A stretch of DNA of 64,000 nt from Daejeonella sp. (GCF_017495225.1 NZ_JAFEIG010000002.1:1-64000), one strand, 5' to 3'; numbered from the stretch's first letter, positions 45,721-54,767 are shown. Program-made: numbers and translations. Notes: generated by a model from the sequence alone, not told the origin.

Positions 45721-46997
45721 TTATTTAGTAAGGTTTTAATATCACCAATATAAGGAATTGCTCCGTAACGTCCTTGTATATAATCCTTTTCAAATGAGCT
45801 ATCGTTCCTAATCTTTTTCCCGTTTTCACTATAGTCTGCAAGTGAATATAAATCGGAGGCACCATAAATATCTTTTTCCACAAAGAAAACTTGATCCCGT
45901 CGATAGTTTCCATAGTATAAAAGATTTGTGTCGTGAGTTGAGAAAACTAACTGTGCGTTTTTTAAATTGTGCTCTTTTGAATTGAATAGTTTTGTAACTG
46001 CTAATGTTAATAAAGGATGTAAGCTAGCGTCTAATTCGTCAATTATTAATACACCACCGTCTGAGAGGACGTCAAATATTGGCCCAGAGATATTAAATAT
46101 TTTATTTGTTCCTGACGATTCTTGACTTCGCATATCAAATTCTTCAAGCATTTCAATTTCATTCTTGTCATTATACTTTTTATGAAGAGTTTTTACACCT
46201 ATGAATGTTTTTCCTTCAAAATCAGTTACCATCTGCTTAACCAATGCTTCCGGTAAATCTTTAGGAAGTTCATTAGGGTCAAATGTTTTCTTGACAATTT
46301 TGATATCGTCAAATCCTAAGTCAAGTCGATTATAGAAATTTTGTAAAACAGGTTTTTGATCTTCATTTTCAAGCATTTTAAAAGTTACTGCTTTATAACT
46401 TTCATGGCTAAGACCTGATATAGTTATGAAATTATTAAACCATTGCATAATGGCTTTCGATATTGTGCCATTAAATTGATCAACAACTGCTAAAAACAAT
46501 GTGTTGTCTCTTGTTTTTTCCTCTAGATCCTTACCTTCTTTAAATGTTGGGAAAACTTCAATTCCATCACTTTCTCTAATAAATAATGGTTTTTCAATAT
46601 TTTTTTTTGCTTCAAATAACCATTCACTTCTTACACTAGTATTATCAACTTCAAAGCCATATCGATATCTTATATTGTTTACAAGAAATAATACTTCAAA
46701 TAGAGATGGCTCTGACTCTGAGCCAGTATGTAATAAAAATGGAGTAATATCTAAATCTTGTGTTGAAGATTTTTCAAAAGATTTGAGCACTAGTCTTCTC
46801 ATAGTACTCATAGCTTTAACGAAATTGCTTTTCCCACTTGCATTTGCTCCATAAATTACAGCTCCTTTTAATAATTTATACCTTTCTGTAATTATAGGAG
46901 GATTATCTGGATGATCTTTTATTGAAGTTGCTTGTAAACTCATAGATTTCCTTTCTTTAAAAGAGAGAAAATTAGAAACGGTGAACTCGATTAGCAT
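45705..46997 (-). CDS. RloA-like AAA15/ABC-type ATPase
   Basis: The 430-residue protein has an SMC/ABC-like ATPase split by a middle domain: Walker A GANASGKS (50-57), signature-like QESSGTNKI (292-300), Walker B GVLIIDELDASLHP (315-328) and the H-loop FSTHD after it. Such AAA15 ATPases sense or scaffold, while the partner TOPRIM protein is the effector. The pair is transcribed away from the damaged transferase copy at 47130 and opposite to the surrounding genes. Confidence 0.87.
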   Translation of the reverse strand: MLIEFTVSNFLSFKERKSMSLQATSIKDHPDNPPIITERYKLLKGAVIYGANASGKSNFVKAMSTMRRLVLKSFEKSSTQDLDITPFLLHTGSESEPSLFEVLFLVNNIRYRYGFEVDNTSVRSEWLFEAKKNIEKPLFIRESDGIEVFPTFKEGKDLEEKTRDNTLFLAVVDQFNGTISKAIMQWFNNFITISGLSHESYKAVTFKMLENEDQKPVLQNFYNRLDLGFDDIKIVKKTFDPNELPKDLPEALVKQMVTDFEGKTFIGVKTLHKKYNDKNEIEMLEEFDMRSQESSGTNKIFNISGPIFDVLSDGGVLIIDELDASLHPLLTLAVTKLFNSKEHNLKNAQLVFSTHDTNLLYYGNYRRDQVFFVEKDIYGASDLYSLADYSENGKKIRNDSSFEKDYIQGRYGAIPYIGDIKTLLNKWPEK

Positions 46998-47129
46998 AGG
47001 TCTATTTGTTTAATTATTCGCAATATTATTAAATTTAATCAATTTATTCGCAAAAAATGAGAAATTTTCTCAAAAATTGCATTAAATAAGTCTGTTTTTG
47101 AATTATCTATTATCAATTAAACTTTTTGT

Positions 47130-47610
47130 CTATCTTCCTAGAAGATGGTTTTCCTGTATTTTTCAAGCAGAAGCGTGTCGGGATAAATTATTCTTTTTTC
47201 CAGATTTATATTTTAGGAGTATGAAAAAGAATACGCCTAATGTGGCTACGCATTTATTGGAGAACCCTGAGCAATATTTGCTTAAAATAGGGGGCATCTT
47301 GCGGAAATTAAGTTTAGATGAATTGCCTAATTTGATAAATATTATGCGGGGGGAGATGGTGTTTGTGGGTCCGAGGCCGGCGCTGTATAATCAGGATGAT
47401 TTAATGGCATTACGCGTGGCGGCGGGAGTTGATAAGTTGAAGCCAGGGATAACGGGCTGGGCGCAGGTAAATGGTCGGGATGAGATATCTATTGAGGAGA
47501 AGGTGAGGTTGGAAGGGGAGTATTTGAGGAGAAGGAGTTTGTGGTTTGATTTTAGGATTGTGGTGATGACGTTTGTTAGGGTGGTGAAGGTTGATGGAGT
47601 AAAACATTAA
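47130..47610 (+). pseudogene. Damaged copy 2 of the initiating sugar transferase gene
   Basis: Nearly identical to the intact gene from CTATCTTCCTAGAAGATGG onward, but it lacks the first 70 bases (start and membrane helix) and has a one-base deletion near 47211 (TTTATATTTTAGGAG against TTTATAAGTTTAGGAG) that shifts the frame. The remainder after the shift is open to the stop at 47610. Its last 100 bases differ from copy 1 but match copies 3 and 4 (GTGGTGAAGGTTGATGGAGT). A 170-residue frame here joins unrelated leader codons to the transferase tail and should not be read as an intact enzyme. Confidence 0.88.
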
Positions 47611-47634
47611 GGTTTTTATTTTTTTATAAGGGAG

Positions 47635-47663
47635 ACCAGAGCAGAGATGTTCTGGTTTTTTTG
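47635..47663 (+). terminator. Terminator after transferase copy 2
   Basis: CCAGAGCA and TGTTCTGG pair (one G-T) around GAGA and are followed by a T run. The same hairpin follows copy 4 and a related one follows copy 3, so it was probably the original terminator of this gene end. Confidence 0.75.
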
Positions 47664-49095
47664 TGCCTTAGTGTTTGGTTGTCACTGTGTCATTTCGAAC
47701 ATGCCAGTCAAAATGTTTTATTTAATATGGATGTGAGGCATGGAGAAATCTCATGCTATGAAACACAAATGTTATTAACAGCACGATTGTGGTTTTATGG
47801 ACATTCTCGCTCATAGCCGCGGGGGCCTAGTCCTTTTCCAATAGCTGAAAAGGACCAAGCCGAGGCCCTTCGCCGAGACCATGAGAGCCTTAAAAAACAA
47901 TAAACAAATTCGAATAACAATCACCGCTGCGTCTGATGCTTCCGGATCAAGTCCGGAAGGACACAGTAATGATTATGTTGTCATCCCGGAATATATCCGG
48001 GACGCACCAGCCAAGGCGGAATGACGGTGTGGTTGAGACAGTGCTTTTATTCCTGCTAAATAATGGGATTTTTTAGATACCCGAATGAGATTTCTCCACT
48101 CATCACGTTCTTATTTAGATTCACGGTGCTAGCTGAGTGTTCGAAATGACGGGCTAACGTCAAGCCACCACCGCGTCATTTCGAACATGCCAGTCAAAAT
48201 GTTTTATTTAATATGGATGTGAGGCATGGAGAAATCTCATGCTATGAAACACAAATGTTATTAACAGCACGATTGTGGTTTTATGGACATTCCCGCTCAT
48301 AGCCGCGGGGGCCTAGTCCTTTTTCTGTAGGAAAAAAGTACCAAAACCCCACCGCTGCGTCTGATGCTATGAAAGGCAGTGGTTAGGCTGGGTAAATCAT
48401 TGCCGCACCAGCCAAGGCGGAAGATCGGTTAGGTAAAGACAGTGCTAGCAACCCAGTTAAATAATTACATTAGTTTTTCATAGTATTATTTTTAAAAACT
48501 ACCGTCCAATTTACCTGGGTTTAGGCGTTATGCATGTCCCCCTCTAGAGGGGGTAGGGGGAGGAATTGTAATTTTATTTTTTTATTTTTTTGACAGGATA
48601 ATTCTGGTTTTATGGGCATTCCCGCTCATAGCCGCGGGGGCCTATTTCTTTTCCTATAGCTGAAAAGAAACAAGCCGAGGCTCTTCGCCGAGACCATGAG
48701 AGCCTTTAAAAAACAATAAACAAATTCGAATAACAGCCACCGCTGCGTCTGATGCTATGAAAGGTAGTGGTTAGGCAGGGGTTGTCATTGCCGCACCAGC
48801 CAAGGCGGAAGAGAGGTATGGTTAGGACAGTGCTTTTATTCCTGCTAAATAATGAGATTTTTTAGATACCCGAATGAGATTTCTCCACTCATCACGTTCT
48901 TGTTTAGATTCACGGTGCTAGCGGAGTGTTCGAAATGACGGGCTAACGTCAAGCCACCACCGCGTCATCTCGAACATGCGAGTCAAGATGTGTTATTTAA
49001 GATAAGCGTGTGGCATGGAGAAATCTCATGCTATGAAACACAAATGTTATTAACAGCACGATTGTGGTTTTATGGACATTCCCGCTCATAGCCGC
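47664..49095. repeat. Repeat array R1: alternating long dispersed repeats
   Basis: No gene is visible in this stretch. Two families alternate. Family A (left half GTCATTTCGAACATGCC...GGCATGGAGAAATC; right half GAGATTTCTCCACTCATCACG...TGTTCGAAATGACGG) appears at about 47687, 48075, 48173, 48866 and 48961. Family B, about 170-250 bases (GCTCATAGCCGCGGGGGCC... CACCGCTGCGTCTGATGC... GCACCAGCCAAGGCGGA), appears at about 47778-48023, 48258-48425 and 48595-48815, and is cut short at 49095. A perfect palindrome CCCCCTCTAGAGGGGG lies at 48538-48553. Confidence 0.8.
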
Positions 49096-49191
49096 GTTTA
49101 GAATGATTTTATTGTTCTGTATTGTGTTTACAATTTTAGCCATAATTTTTTCATTTTCAATCTTGTGCAAATCTGTCTTAGGGTAAGACAT
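49096..49191 (-). pseudogene. Possible N-terminal gene remnant cut by a repeat
   Basis: On the minus strand, an ATG at 49191 opens a frame of about 32 codons with natural-looking sequence (MSYPKTDLHKIENEKIMAKI) that runs straight into the truncated family B repeat at 49095. It may be the start of a lost gene, divergent from abiE. No homology can be claimed. Confidence 0.25.
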
Positions 49192-49295
49192 GGGATATAA
49201 AAATGAGCGTCCGTCGAGAAAACAGGCACTAACTGTTTTTTATGAAAAATGAGCGCTAACCCCTATTTCAACAATATTATGAAAAATGATTTTTT

Positions 49296-49321
49296 GTCAC
49301 AATTATTCGTAGATTTGTGAC
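49296..49321 (+). promoter_or_regulatory. Operator and -7 box directly before the first AbiE operon
   Basis: GTCACAA and TTGTGAC form a perfect inverted repeat separated by 12 bases and ending at the base before the ATG. A TAGATTTG box (49310-49317), which matches TAnnTTTG, lies inside it. Binding by the antitoxin would block the promoter. The box-to-ATG spacing suggests a leaderless or near-leaderless transcript. Confidence 0.55.
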
Positions 49322-49933
49322 ATGAACGAGTCAATAATTGGTCAAATTCAAGCTAGAGTTAAGCGGTCGAAGTCTGGTCAGATCTTTCTGCCTTCAGATT
49401 TTAAAGACTTGGGAACTTCTGCTGCCATTAGGAAAGCACTCTCTCGTTTAGTCGAGCAGAAAATTTTAATACGTATGGGTCAAGGTATTTATGTGACTGC
49501 TGTTCATGATAAGGTGTTTGGTGAAGTGCTTCCATCCATAGAAGAGATTGCCACATCAATAGCAAAAAAAGAGCATGTGAAAATCATGCTTACTGGACAA
49601 CATGCATTGAATAAAATTGGACTATCTACTCAAGTACCAATGAAAATGGTTTTTCTAACTAACGGAACTAAGAAAAATATTAATATTGGAAAAAGCTCGA
49701 TTATTTTCCAACCTACTACAAGCAAAAAATTGGCAATGCTTGGCTCAATCTCAAGTTTACTGTTTTTAGGTTTAGAGGAATTGGACTTAAAACAGCTTTC
49801 TAAATCTGAGATAGAAAAAATAATCAGCTTACTCAAAAAAGAAGATACGAAAAAATTGAAGCATGATTTGAAGTTAGCTCCAACAAAAATTAGTGACTTT
49901 GTAATTAAAAACTTTGTAAAACAAATGGTATGA
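49322..49933 (+). CDS. AbiEi-like antitoxin (DUF6088 type), first system
   Basis: The 203-residue protein has an N-terminal winged helix (about 1-65; IFLPSDFKDLGTSAAIRKALSRLVEQKILIRMGQGIY) and a C-terminal domain typical of type IV AbiEi/DUF6088 proteins (GQHALNKIGLSTQVP, FLTNG). AbiEi proteins repress their own operon and counter the AbiEii nucleotidyltransferase. It overlaps the toxin gene by ATGA. An inverted repeat lies right before the start codon. The next in-frame Met is far downstream, so ATG at 49322 is firm. Confidence 0.85.
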   Translation: MNESIIGQIQARVKRSKSGQIFLPSDFKDLGTSAAIRKALSRLVEQKILIRMGQGIYVTAVHDKVFGEVLPSIEEIATSIAKKEHVKIMLTGQHALNKIGLSTQVPMKMVFLTNGTKKNINIGKSSIIFQPTTSKKLAMLGSISSLLFLGLEELDLKQLSKSEIEKIISLLKKEDTKKLKHDLKLAPTKISDFVIKNFVKQMV

Positions 49934-50943
49934 TTGGGTGGCTTCAAAAACTAGATGATAATTCTCGAAGAATCTCATTGAATCAAGCTTCATTGAATTC
50001 GGGAATAACTCCCAAGGCAATTGAAAAAGATTGGTGGGTTACCCTTGCTTTGAGAATGTTGTTCACATCAAGGTTTGCGACGTATTTTGCTTTTAAAGGA
50101 GGAACTTCTCTGAGCAAAGGTTGGGGAATTGTAGATCGATTTTCTGAAGATATTGATATTGCTTTAAATTCGGAGGCATTTGGAATCCATTATAAAGAAA
50201 AGCCATCTAAAACATTTGTAGAGCAACTTCGAAGAGAGGGATGTTTATTTACAAGTGTTGAAATTGCAAATGAGTTGTGGGCACAGTTTGAAAAACTTCA
50301 AATCCCCAATGAATTCTATTCCCTTGAGATAGAAGCTGTAAGAGCTGATATGCCTGACACAGATCCCCAAACGATATATGTCAACTATAAATCCTTATTT
50401 GATCCTAACCCTTATTTGCCGGATAGAGTAAAAATTGAATTTAGTGTACGTTCGCGGAAAGAACCAAATGACAGTCGTCAGATGCAAACGCTATTGAATT
50501 TGTATTTTCCCAATGATATTTATGGAGAGGAGACATTTCAGGTTACAACTATTCAGCCCAGTAGAACGCTGATTGAGAAAATTTTGTTATTGCATGAAGA
50601 ATACAATCGTCAAGATAAGGGTAAAATGAGAACATATAGAATGTCTCGTCATTACTATGACCTACACCGCATTTACGCAGAGTATTCAAATACACTAGCA
50701 GACATTGAGCTCATTGAAGACATTATTGAACATCGAAAATTATATTCTCGACTAAGACATTTCGATTACAGCACACTTTGTATTGGTCAAATTAAAATAA
50801 TTCCTTCAGAGGCAATTTTAATAAAATTAAAAAGTGACTATGAAGAAATGGCGAAGGAAATGATGTATGGAGATATACCAACATTTAATGAATTAATGGT
50901 TACAGTGAGAAAAATAGAAGATTCTTTCAATCAAAAATCATAA
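49930..50943 (+). CDS. AbiEii nucleotidyltransferase toxin, first system
   Basis: The 337-residue protein has the AbiEii/AbiGii signature: FKGGTSLSKGW (56-66) and SEDIDIAL (72-79), with Asp74 and Asp76 as metal ligands. A later conserved stretch LIEKILLLHEEYNRQ and RHYYDL fits the family. Such toxins are thought to transfer nucleotides to RNA and cause growth arrest during phage infection. It follows the antitoxin and forms a complete type IV system; it belongs to a different subgroup from the second system at 56847. Confidence 0.87.
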   Translation: MIGWLQKLDDNSRRISLNQASLNSGITPKAIEKDWWVTLALRMLFTSRFATYFAFKGGTSLSKGWGIVDRFSEDIDIALNSEAFGIHYKEKPSKTFVEQLRREGCLFTSVEIANELWAQFEKLQIPNEFYSLEIEAVRADMPDTDPQTIYVNYKSLFDPNPYLPDRVKIEFSVRSRKEPNDSRQMQTLLNLYFPNDIYGEETFQVTTIQPSRTLIEKILLLHEEYNRQDKGKMRTYRMSRHYYDLHRIYAEYSNTLADIELIEDIIEHRKLYSRLRHFDYSTLCIGQIKIIPSEAILIKLKSDYEEMAKEMMYGDIPTFNELMVTVRKIEDSFNQKS

Positions 50944-51540
50944 TCTTCAAATATATCCCACTGTCCTTAGACTTCAGCGCAGCGGTGTCTACGGATTAAT
51001 AAATGATAAGAGTCTTCAGACTCGCCTTAAAAAAATAATCTATTTTCTCATGTTCAATAAAAAAATACGGTTTAAGCATACACAAAGCCTAAATAAATTT
51101 AATAGACTAATCTTTTAAACAACCAATAGGTACCACCCAAACTCCATCTTTGCGTTGATAAGCAAATTGACCTCCAGTTATAATCATCAAAAAAGAAGCT
51201 TTCCCCATTTTTTCGACGTCAATTTTAGCGTTTAATGCTAATAAGTTTTCTGCGGCTGCATCAATTTGCTTTTGTCCCAATTTTACTTCTCTTAGGCTAA
51301 GTGACCGACAAATTAAAGCTGTGCTTTTCACAAAAGATAATGGGAAAATAAATAATAATGATTATTAGACTTTAAATAGTGTTTCAAAAGCAACCGCTAG
51401 GAGAGAATAACCGAAAGGTTGAAAAATTCAATTGTTTGACAGAAGTGGAGATTTGGAGCAGGAACAACCTATGTTTTGATTGGCTCATAATTGGATCAAT
51501 TGGCTCATAGAACAAAATAAATAAGCAAATTAATGCAAAA
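50944..51540. other. Gap with ATPase remnant, no intact gene
   Basis: Apart from the ATPase fragment noted separately, this stretch has only AT-rich sequence; a short direct repeat TTGGCTCATA occurs twice (about 51480 and 51501). It ends where the third transferase copy begins. Confidence 0.5.
51107..51331 (-). pseudogene. C-terminal fragment of a DUF4143-type ATPase
   Basis: The 74-codon frame ends in MGKASFLMIITGGQFAYQRKDGVWVVPIGCLKD-like sequence, which matches the extreme C-terminus of AAA+ ATPases with DUF4143. The rest of a normal 400-residue protein is missing, so this is a truncated remnant of an older accessory gene. Confidence 0.6.
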
Positions 51541-51832
51541 GATGAATTGCCTAATTTGATAAATATTATGCGGGGGGAAATGGTGTTTGTGGGTCCGAGG
51601 CCGGCGCTTTATAATCAGGATGATTTAATGGCATTACGCTTGGCGGCGGGAGTGGATATTTGAAGCCAGGGATAACGGGCTGGGCGCAGGTAAATGGTCG
51701 GGATGAGATATCTATTGAGGAGAAAGTGAGGTTGGAAGAGGAGTATTTGAGGAGGAGGTTTTGTGGTTTGATTTTAGGATTGTAGTGATGACGATTGTTA
51801 GAGTGGTGAAGGTTGATGGAGTAAAACATTAA
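51541..51832 (+). pseudogene. Damaged copy 3 of the initiating sugar transferase gene
   Basis: The copy begins abruptly at GATGAATTGCCTAATTTG, covering only the second half of the gene, and runs to the TAA at 51832. Several frameshifts occur: GGATATTTGAAGCC in place of GATAAGTTGAAGCC, and a shortened AGGTTTTGTGG. The 3' end matches copies 2 and 4. A GGCCCGGAATGACAG repeat unit follows the stop. Confidence 0.88.
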
Positions 51833-51874
51833 TTCCGGGTCAGGCCCGGAATGACAGGGTGATATTATGGATAT

Positions 51875-51904
51875 AACCAGGACTAAGTAGTTCTGGTTTT
51901 TTTG
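51875..51904 (+). terminator. Terminator after transferase copy 3
   Basis: AACCAG and CTGGTT form a stem with partial inner pairing (GAC/GTT) and are followed by a run of Ts. It occupies the same place as the hairpins after copies 2 and 4. Confidence 0.65.
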
Positions 51905-52014
51905 TTTTCAGAAAAATTAGACTAGAATTTCATGATTACATAGAGAATCTTCAGTTTGTTTATTTCCAAATAGCGTATTTTAAATTTTATAAAAAATACC
52001 AATTCAAAATTTGA

Positions 52015-52860
52015 TTAATACGCGCTAGAAACTAAGGTTGCTGAATTAAATATTTCACCATCATATTTTAATTTAGTTCTTATAAAATCAAATATTTCAA
52101 TGAACATTACAACAGAGGCGTAAAGTATATCAGTGGTAAAGAAATCAATATGCTTGTTTTTTTCAAATTTGAATTTCCCAATTGATGTATTAAAATTAAA
52201 GTCCTTAATTGGTCGGCTGTTTGTATGTAAAGTATTGCGTAAAACATTGAAGAATTGTAAAAATTCTCTATATTTTTTTAATCCTTTAGCTTCTGATTTT
52301 TCAATTTCCAAAGAATTTAATACGTAATTATATTTATTGTTAATTCCAATATAGTCAGATTGCAATTTTGCTTTTATGTGTTTCAGATCTTCTTCACTAA
52401 TTTTCCCTTCAATTAGACCTCTGATTCTATTAAAATGGGCATATTTATAATTATTCACATCATCTTCGGTAGCAATTTTAGAATAGATAATGTCAATAGA
52501 ATCTTCAAATACAATCCATAAGTTGGATACAATACCCACTTTTTTCAGATCATGCCATGTTTTTATATATTGATCTTCACAAAGGAAACCTAAGTTTGAA
52601 TAAAGTTTATTTTCTAAAGAACTAGGGAAATAAGGGCTAAGAACCCCATTTTGAAATGGAATGGAAAGCCGCTTCATAAAATAAGGCTCAATCATTCCAG
52701 TATAATAATCATTAATTATTTGCATAATTAGGCTAAAATATGTGTTTCGTACGTCGTTGGGTGAAAACCTTTTGGATTCTTTAAGTAATCTGCATTTTTC
52801 TTTTTCTTTCCAGATGTCATTAAGGTGTAATAACAAGTTATTTTGTTCTATTCCTTCCAT
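52015..52860 (-). CDS. Unknown HEPN-like partner protein
   Basis: From the ATG at 52860 the protein has 281 residues, mostly helical. I do not recognise a named family. Near residue 210 it contains FNVLRNTLHTNSRP, which resembles the Arg-Asn-...-His HEPN motif, although with one residue less between Arg and His than in classic Rx4-6H. It lies directly after the ATPase gene on the same strand, so the two likely form one operon and one system. An RNase effector is possible but not shown. Confidence 0.5.
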   Translation of the reverse strand: MEGIEQNNLLLHLNDIWKEKEKCRLLKESKRFSPNDVRNTYFSLIMQIINDYYTGMIEPYFMKRLSIPFQNGVLSPYFPSSLENKLYSNLGFLCEDQYIKTWHDLKKVGIVSNLWIVFEDSIDIIYSKIATEDDVNNYKYAHFNRIRGLIEGKISEEDLKHIKAKLQSDYIGINNKYNYVLNSLEIEKSEAKGLKKYREFLQFFNVLRNTLHTNSRPIKDFNFNTSIGKFKFEKNKHIDFFTTDILYASVVMFIEIFDFIRTKLKYDGEIFNSATLVSSAY

Positions 52861-52866
52861 TTTCAA

Positions 52867-54294
52867 TTATTTAAACAATTCGTCTATTTTAACTTCATTT
52901 TGAACAAGTCCTACGTAATTCCCTGAATTTTTAAGTCCGTAACTTGTTATCATAGTAAGAAAAACGGTTTTCTTTGTTTTTGACATTTCTTTAAAGATGT
53001 CAATTTTTGCTTGAAGTTCTTTTGCGTAAGATTTTGTTATTTCATATTGATTTATTGAAAATTTTATCTCACATAAATTGATACACCTATCTTGACGATC
53101 AATTAATAAATCAATTTGTACCCCACTTTCTCCTTGTTTTGGTAGGTAACGCCACATGGATTGTTCTGTATGAACACTAGCGATTCCCAATGCCCTCTTT
53201 AGCTGGTTTATATGTTTTAGACATATATTTTCAAACGCATAGCCACTCCAACTAATCCATGATGGAGTTGTTGAATATTTTGCCCAACTGCCAGGCCCGT
53301 TTAGCTTACCATTTTCTATGAATTTATTATAAAACAGTGTGTATTCGTCTACTAATTTATAAACACTATCTTTTTTGTTTTTACCAAATGGGGTGTACGT
53401 TTTTACGAATCCAGATTCATAAAGCTCGTCTAGTATTTCTGTTATACCTCCTCCAGATTTTAATTTACATATTTCAATAATTTCATTTCTCGATAGGCCT
53501 TTCGCTTTTTTTGCCAATGCTTTAATAATATTCATATGTATTATTGCATTATCAAACAATGAATTAAATAAATTTTTAAACTCATCATTTAAAAATCCAT
53601 CCTTTGTAAAGCAAATTCTATCTATAGCAGCCATAGCACTTTCTCCTTTTTCTATCATTTTAAGATATTGGGGTACACCGCCCATTATCATATATAGCTG
53701 GATTATCTGGTATCTATCTAGCATAATTTTCCTATTTTTTAAAAAGGTTTCCGCTTCAAAAAGTGTAAATGGCATAAGTCGCATCTTTCTTGTAACTCTA
53801 TTGTGGAGCCCGCCCCTATTATTAATTATGTTTTTTATCATCCAAGCGGCAGCTGAACCACAAATGACAACAACTAAGTTTTTTTCTTTTGATGCCCACA
53901 TATTCCAAAAGTTTTCAAATGCTTGCATAAATCCCGATCGAGATGTGTGCAGCCAAGGAAACTCATCTATAAATAGTACTTTCTTTTCTTTTTTGATTTG
54001 AGGTTTTATATATTCTATCAGAATTGCGAATGCATGAATCCAACTTGTAGGTGTTGCAATTGGGTATCCGGTTGCTTTTGAAAGTGCATTCCCAAACAAT
54101 TCTAACTGTTGGTTAAGTGTAGCGTTGTGAAGCCCTGAAAATTCAAATATTAGTTGCTTAGCAAATGCATTTCTGATTAAATAGGTTTTGCCAATTCTAC
54201 GTCGTCCATATATCGCAAGTAGTTCTGCTTCTTGTGATTCTAGAATATTTTTCAACTGTTTTTGTTCGGTTTCTCTTCCTATTATCCTTTCCAT
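52867..54294 (-). CDS. Archaeal-type ATPase with DUF234-like nuclease C-terminus
   Basis: The 475-residue protein has Walker A GRRRIGKT (30-37), Walker B KVLFIDEFPWL (105-115), a sensor region VVICGSAA and a C-terminal domain (about 380-430) with the PD-(D/E)xK-like pattern IDLLIDR...LCEIKFS. This matches the ATP_bind/DUF234 group, whose members often occur in accessory and defence regions and whose role is not settled. It overlaps nothing upstream but lies tight against the HEPN-like gene. Confidence 0.82.
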   Translation of the reverse strand: MERIIGRETEQKQLKNILESQEAELLAIYGRRRIGKTYLIRNAFAKQLIFEFSGLHNATLNQQLELFGNALSKATGYPIATPTSWIHAFAILIEYIKPQIKKEKKVLFIDEFPWLHTSRSGFMQAFENFWNMWASKEKNLVVVICGSAAAWMIKNIINNRGGLHNRVTRKMRLMPFTLFEAETFLKNRKIMLDRYQIIQLYMIMGGVPQYLKMIEKGESAMAAIDRICFTKDGFLNDEFKNLFNSLFDNAIIHMNIIKALAKKAKGLSRNEIIEICKLKSGGGITEILDELYESGFVKTYTPFGKNKKDSVYKLVDEYTLFYNKFIENGKLNGPGSWAKYSTTPSWISWSGYAFENICLKHINQLKRALGIASVHTEQSMWRYLPKQGESGVQIDLLIDRQDRCINLCEIKFSINQYEITKSYAKELQAKIDIFKEMSKTKKTVFLTMITSYGLKNSGNYVGLVQNEVKIDELFK

Positions 54295-54336
54295 TTCATT
54301 TTTTTATTTGGGTTGTCTAGGGAATTTTATTAAATC

Positions 54337-54421
54337 TACAAAAAAAAATATGTGTTTTGGCGAGATATCAATTCTTTTTATTTTGCCAAATCTATAAAAA
54401 AATATGTGTTTTGGCGAGATA
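54337..54421 (-). promoter_or_regulatory. Tandem promoter/operator repeat before the ATPase gene
   Basis: A 36-base unit (about AAATCTAyAAAAAAATATGTGTTTTGGCGAGATAT in shape) occurs twice, near 54337 and 54385. On the minus strand the second contains TAGATTTG, a TAnnTTTG-type box. GCCAAA and TTTGGC within it form an inverted repeat. It may bind a repressor of the ATPase operon. Confidence 0.4.
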
Positions 54422-54491
54422 TAATTTTTTTATATTCTATCAAATTCGATAATCATTATTAATGCTGATATAATGTTTGTTGGTATTAAGG

Positions 54492-54714
54492 TATAATCAG
54501 GATGATTTAATGGTATTGCGCGTAGCAGTGGGAGTTGATATTTAAAGCCAGGGATAACGGGCTGGGCGCAGGTAAATGGCCGGGATGAGATATCTATTGA
54601 GGAGAAGGTGAGGTTGGAAGAGGAGTATTTGAGGAAGAGGTTTTGTGGTTTGATTTTAGGATTGTAGTGATAACGTTTATTAGAGTGGTGAAGGTTGATG
54701 GGGTAAAACATTAA
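54492..54714 (+). pseudogene. Damaged copy 4 of the initiating sugar transferase gene
   Basis: It covers the last 40% of the gene from TATAATCAGGATGATTTAATGG to TAA at 54714. It shares the lesions of copy 3 (GATATTTRAAGCC, GGTTTTGTGGTTTG, ATTGTAGTGAT) and has further changes of its own, for example TTGCGCGTAGCAGTGG. The shared lesions show that copies 3 and 4 come from a single already broken ancestor. Confidence 0.88.
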
Positions 54715-54738
54715 TTTTTTTATTTTTTTATAAGGGAG

Positions 54739-54767
54739 ACCAAAGCAGAGATGTTCTGGTTTTTTTG
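54739..54767 (+). terminator. Terminator after transferase copy 4
   Basis: The hairpin matches the one after copy 2 with one changed base (CCAAAGCA/TGTTCTGG) and ends in a T run. The flanking TTTTATAAGGGAGACC is also shared. Confidence 0.65.

Noticed and set aside
47098-47610. A 170-codon frame that looks like a second complete sugar transferase
   Set aside because: The first 40 codons are out of frame with the transferase; the gene lacks its start and membrane helix and carries a one-base deletion.
47664-49095. Possible CRISPR array in the repeat-rich block
   Set aside because: Repeat units are over 80-250 bases, unequal in spacing and partly inverted; there are no short uniform repeats or spacers and no cas genes.
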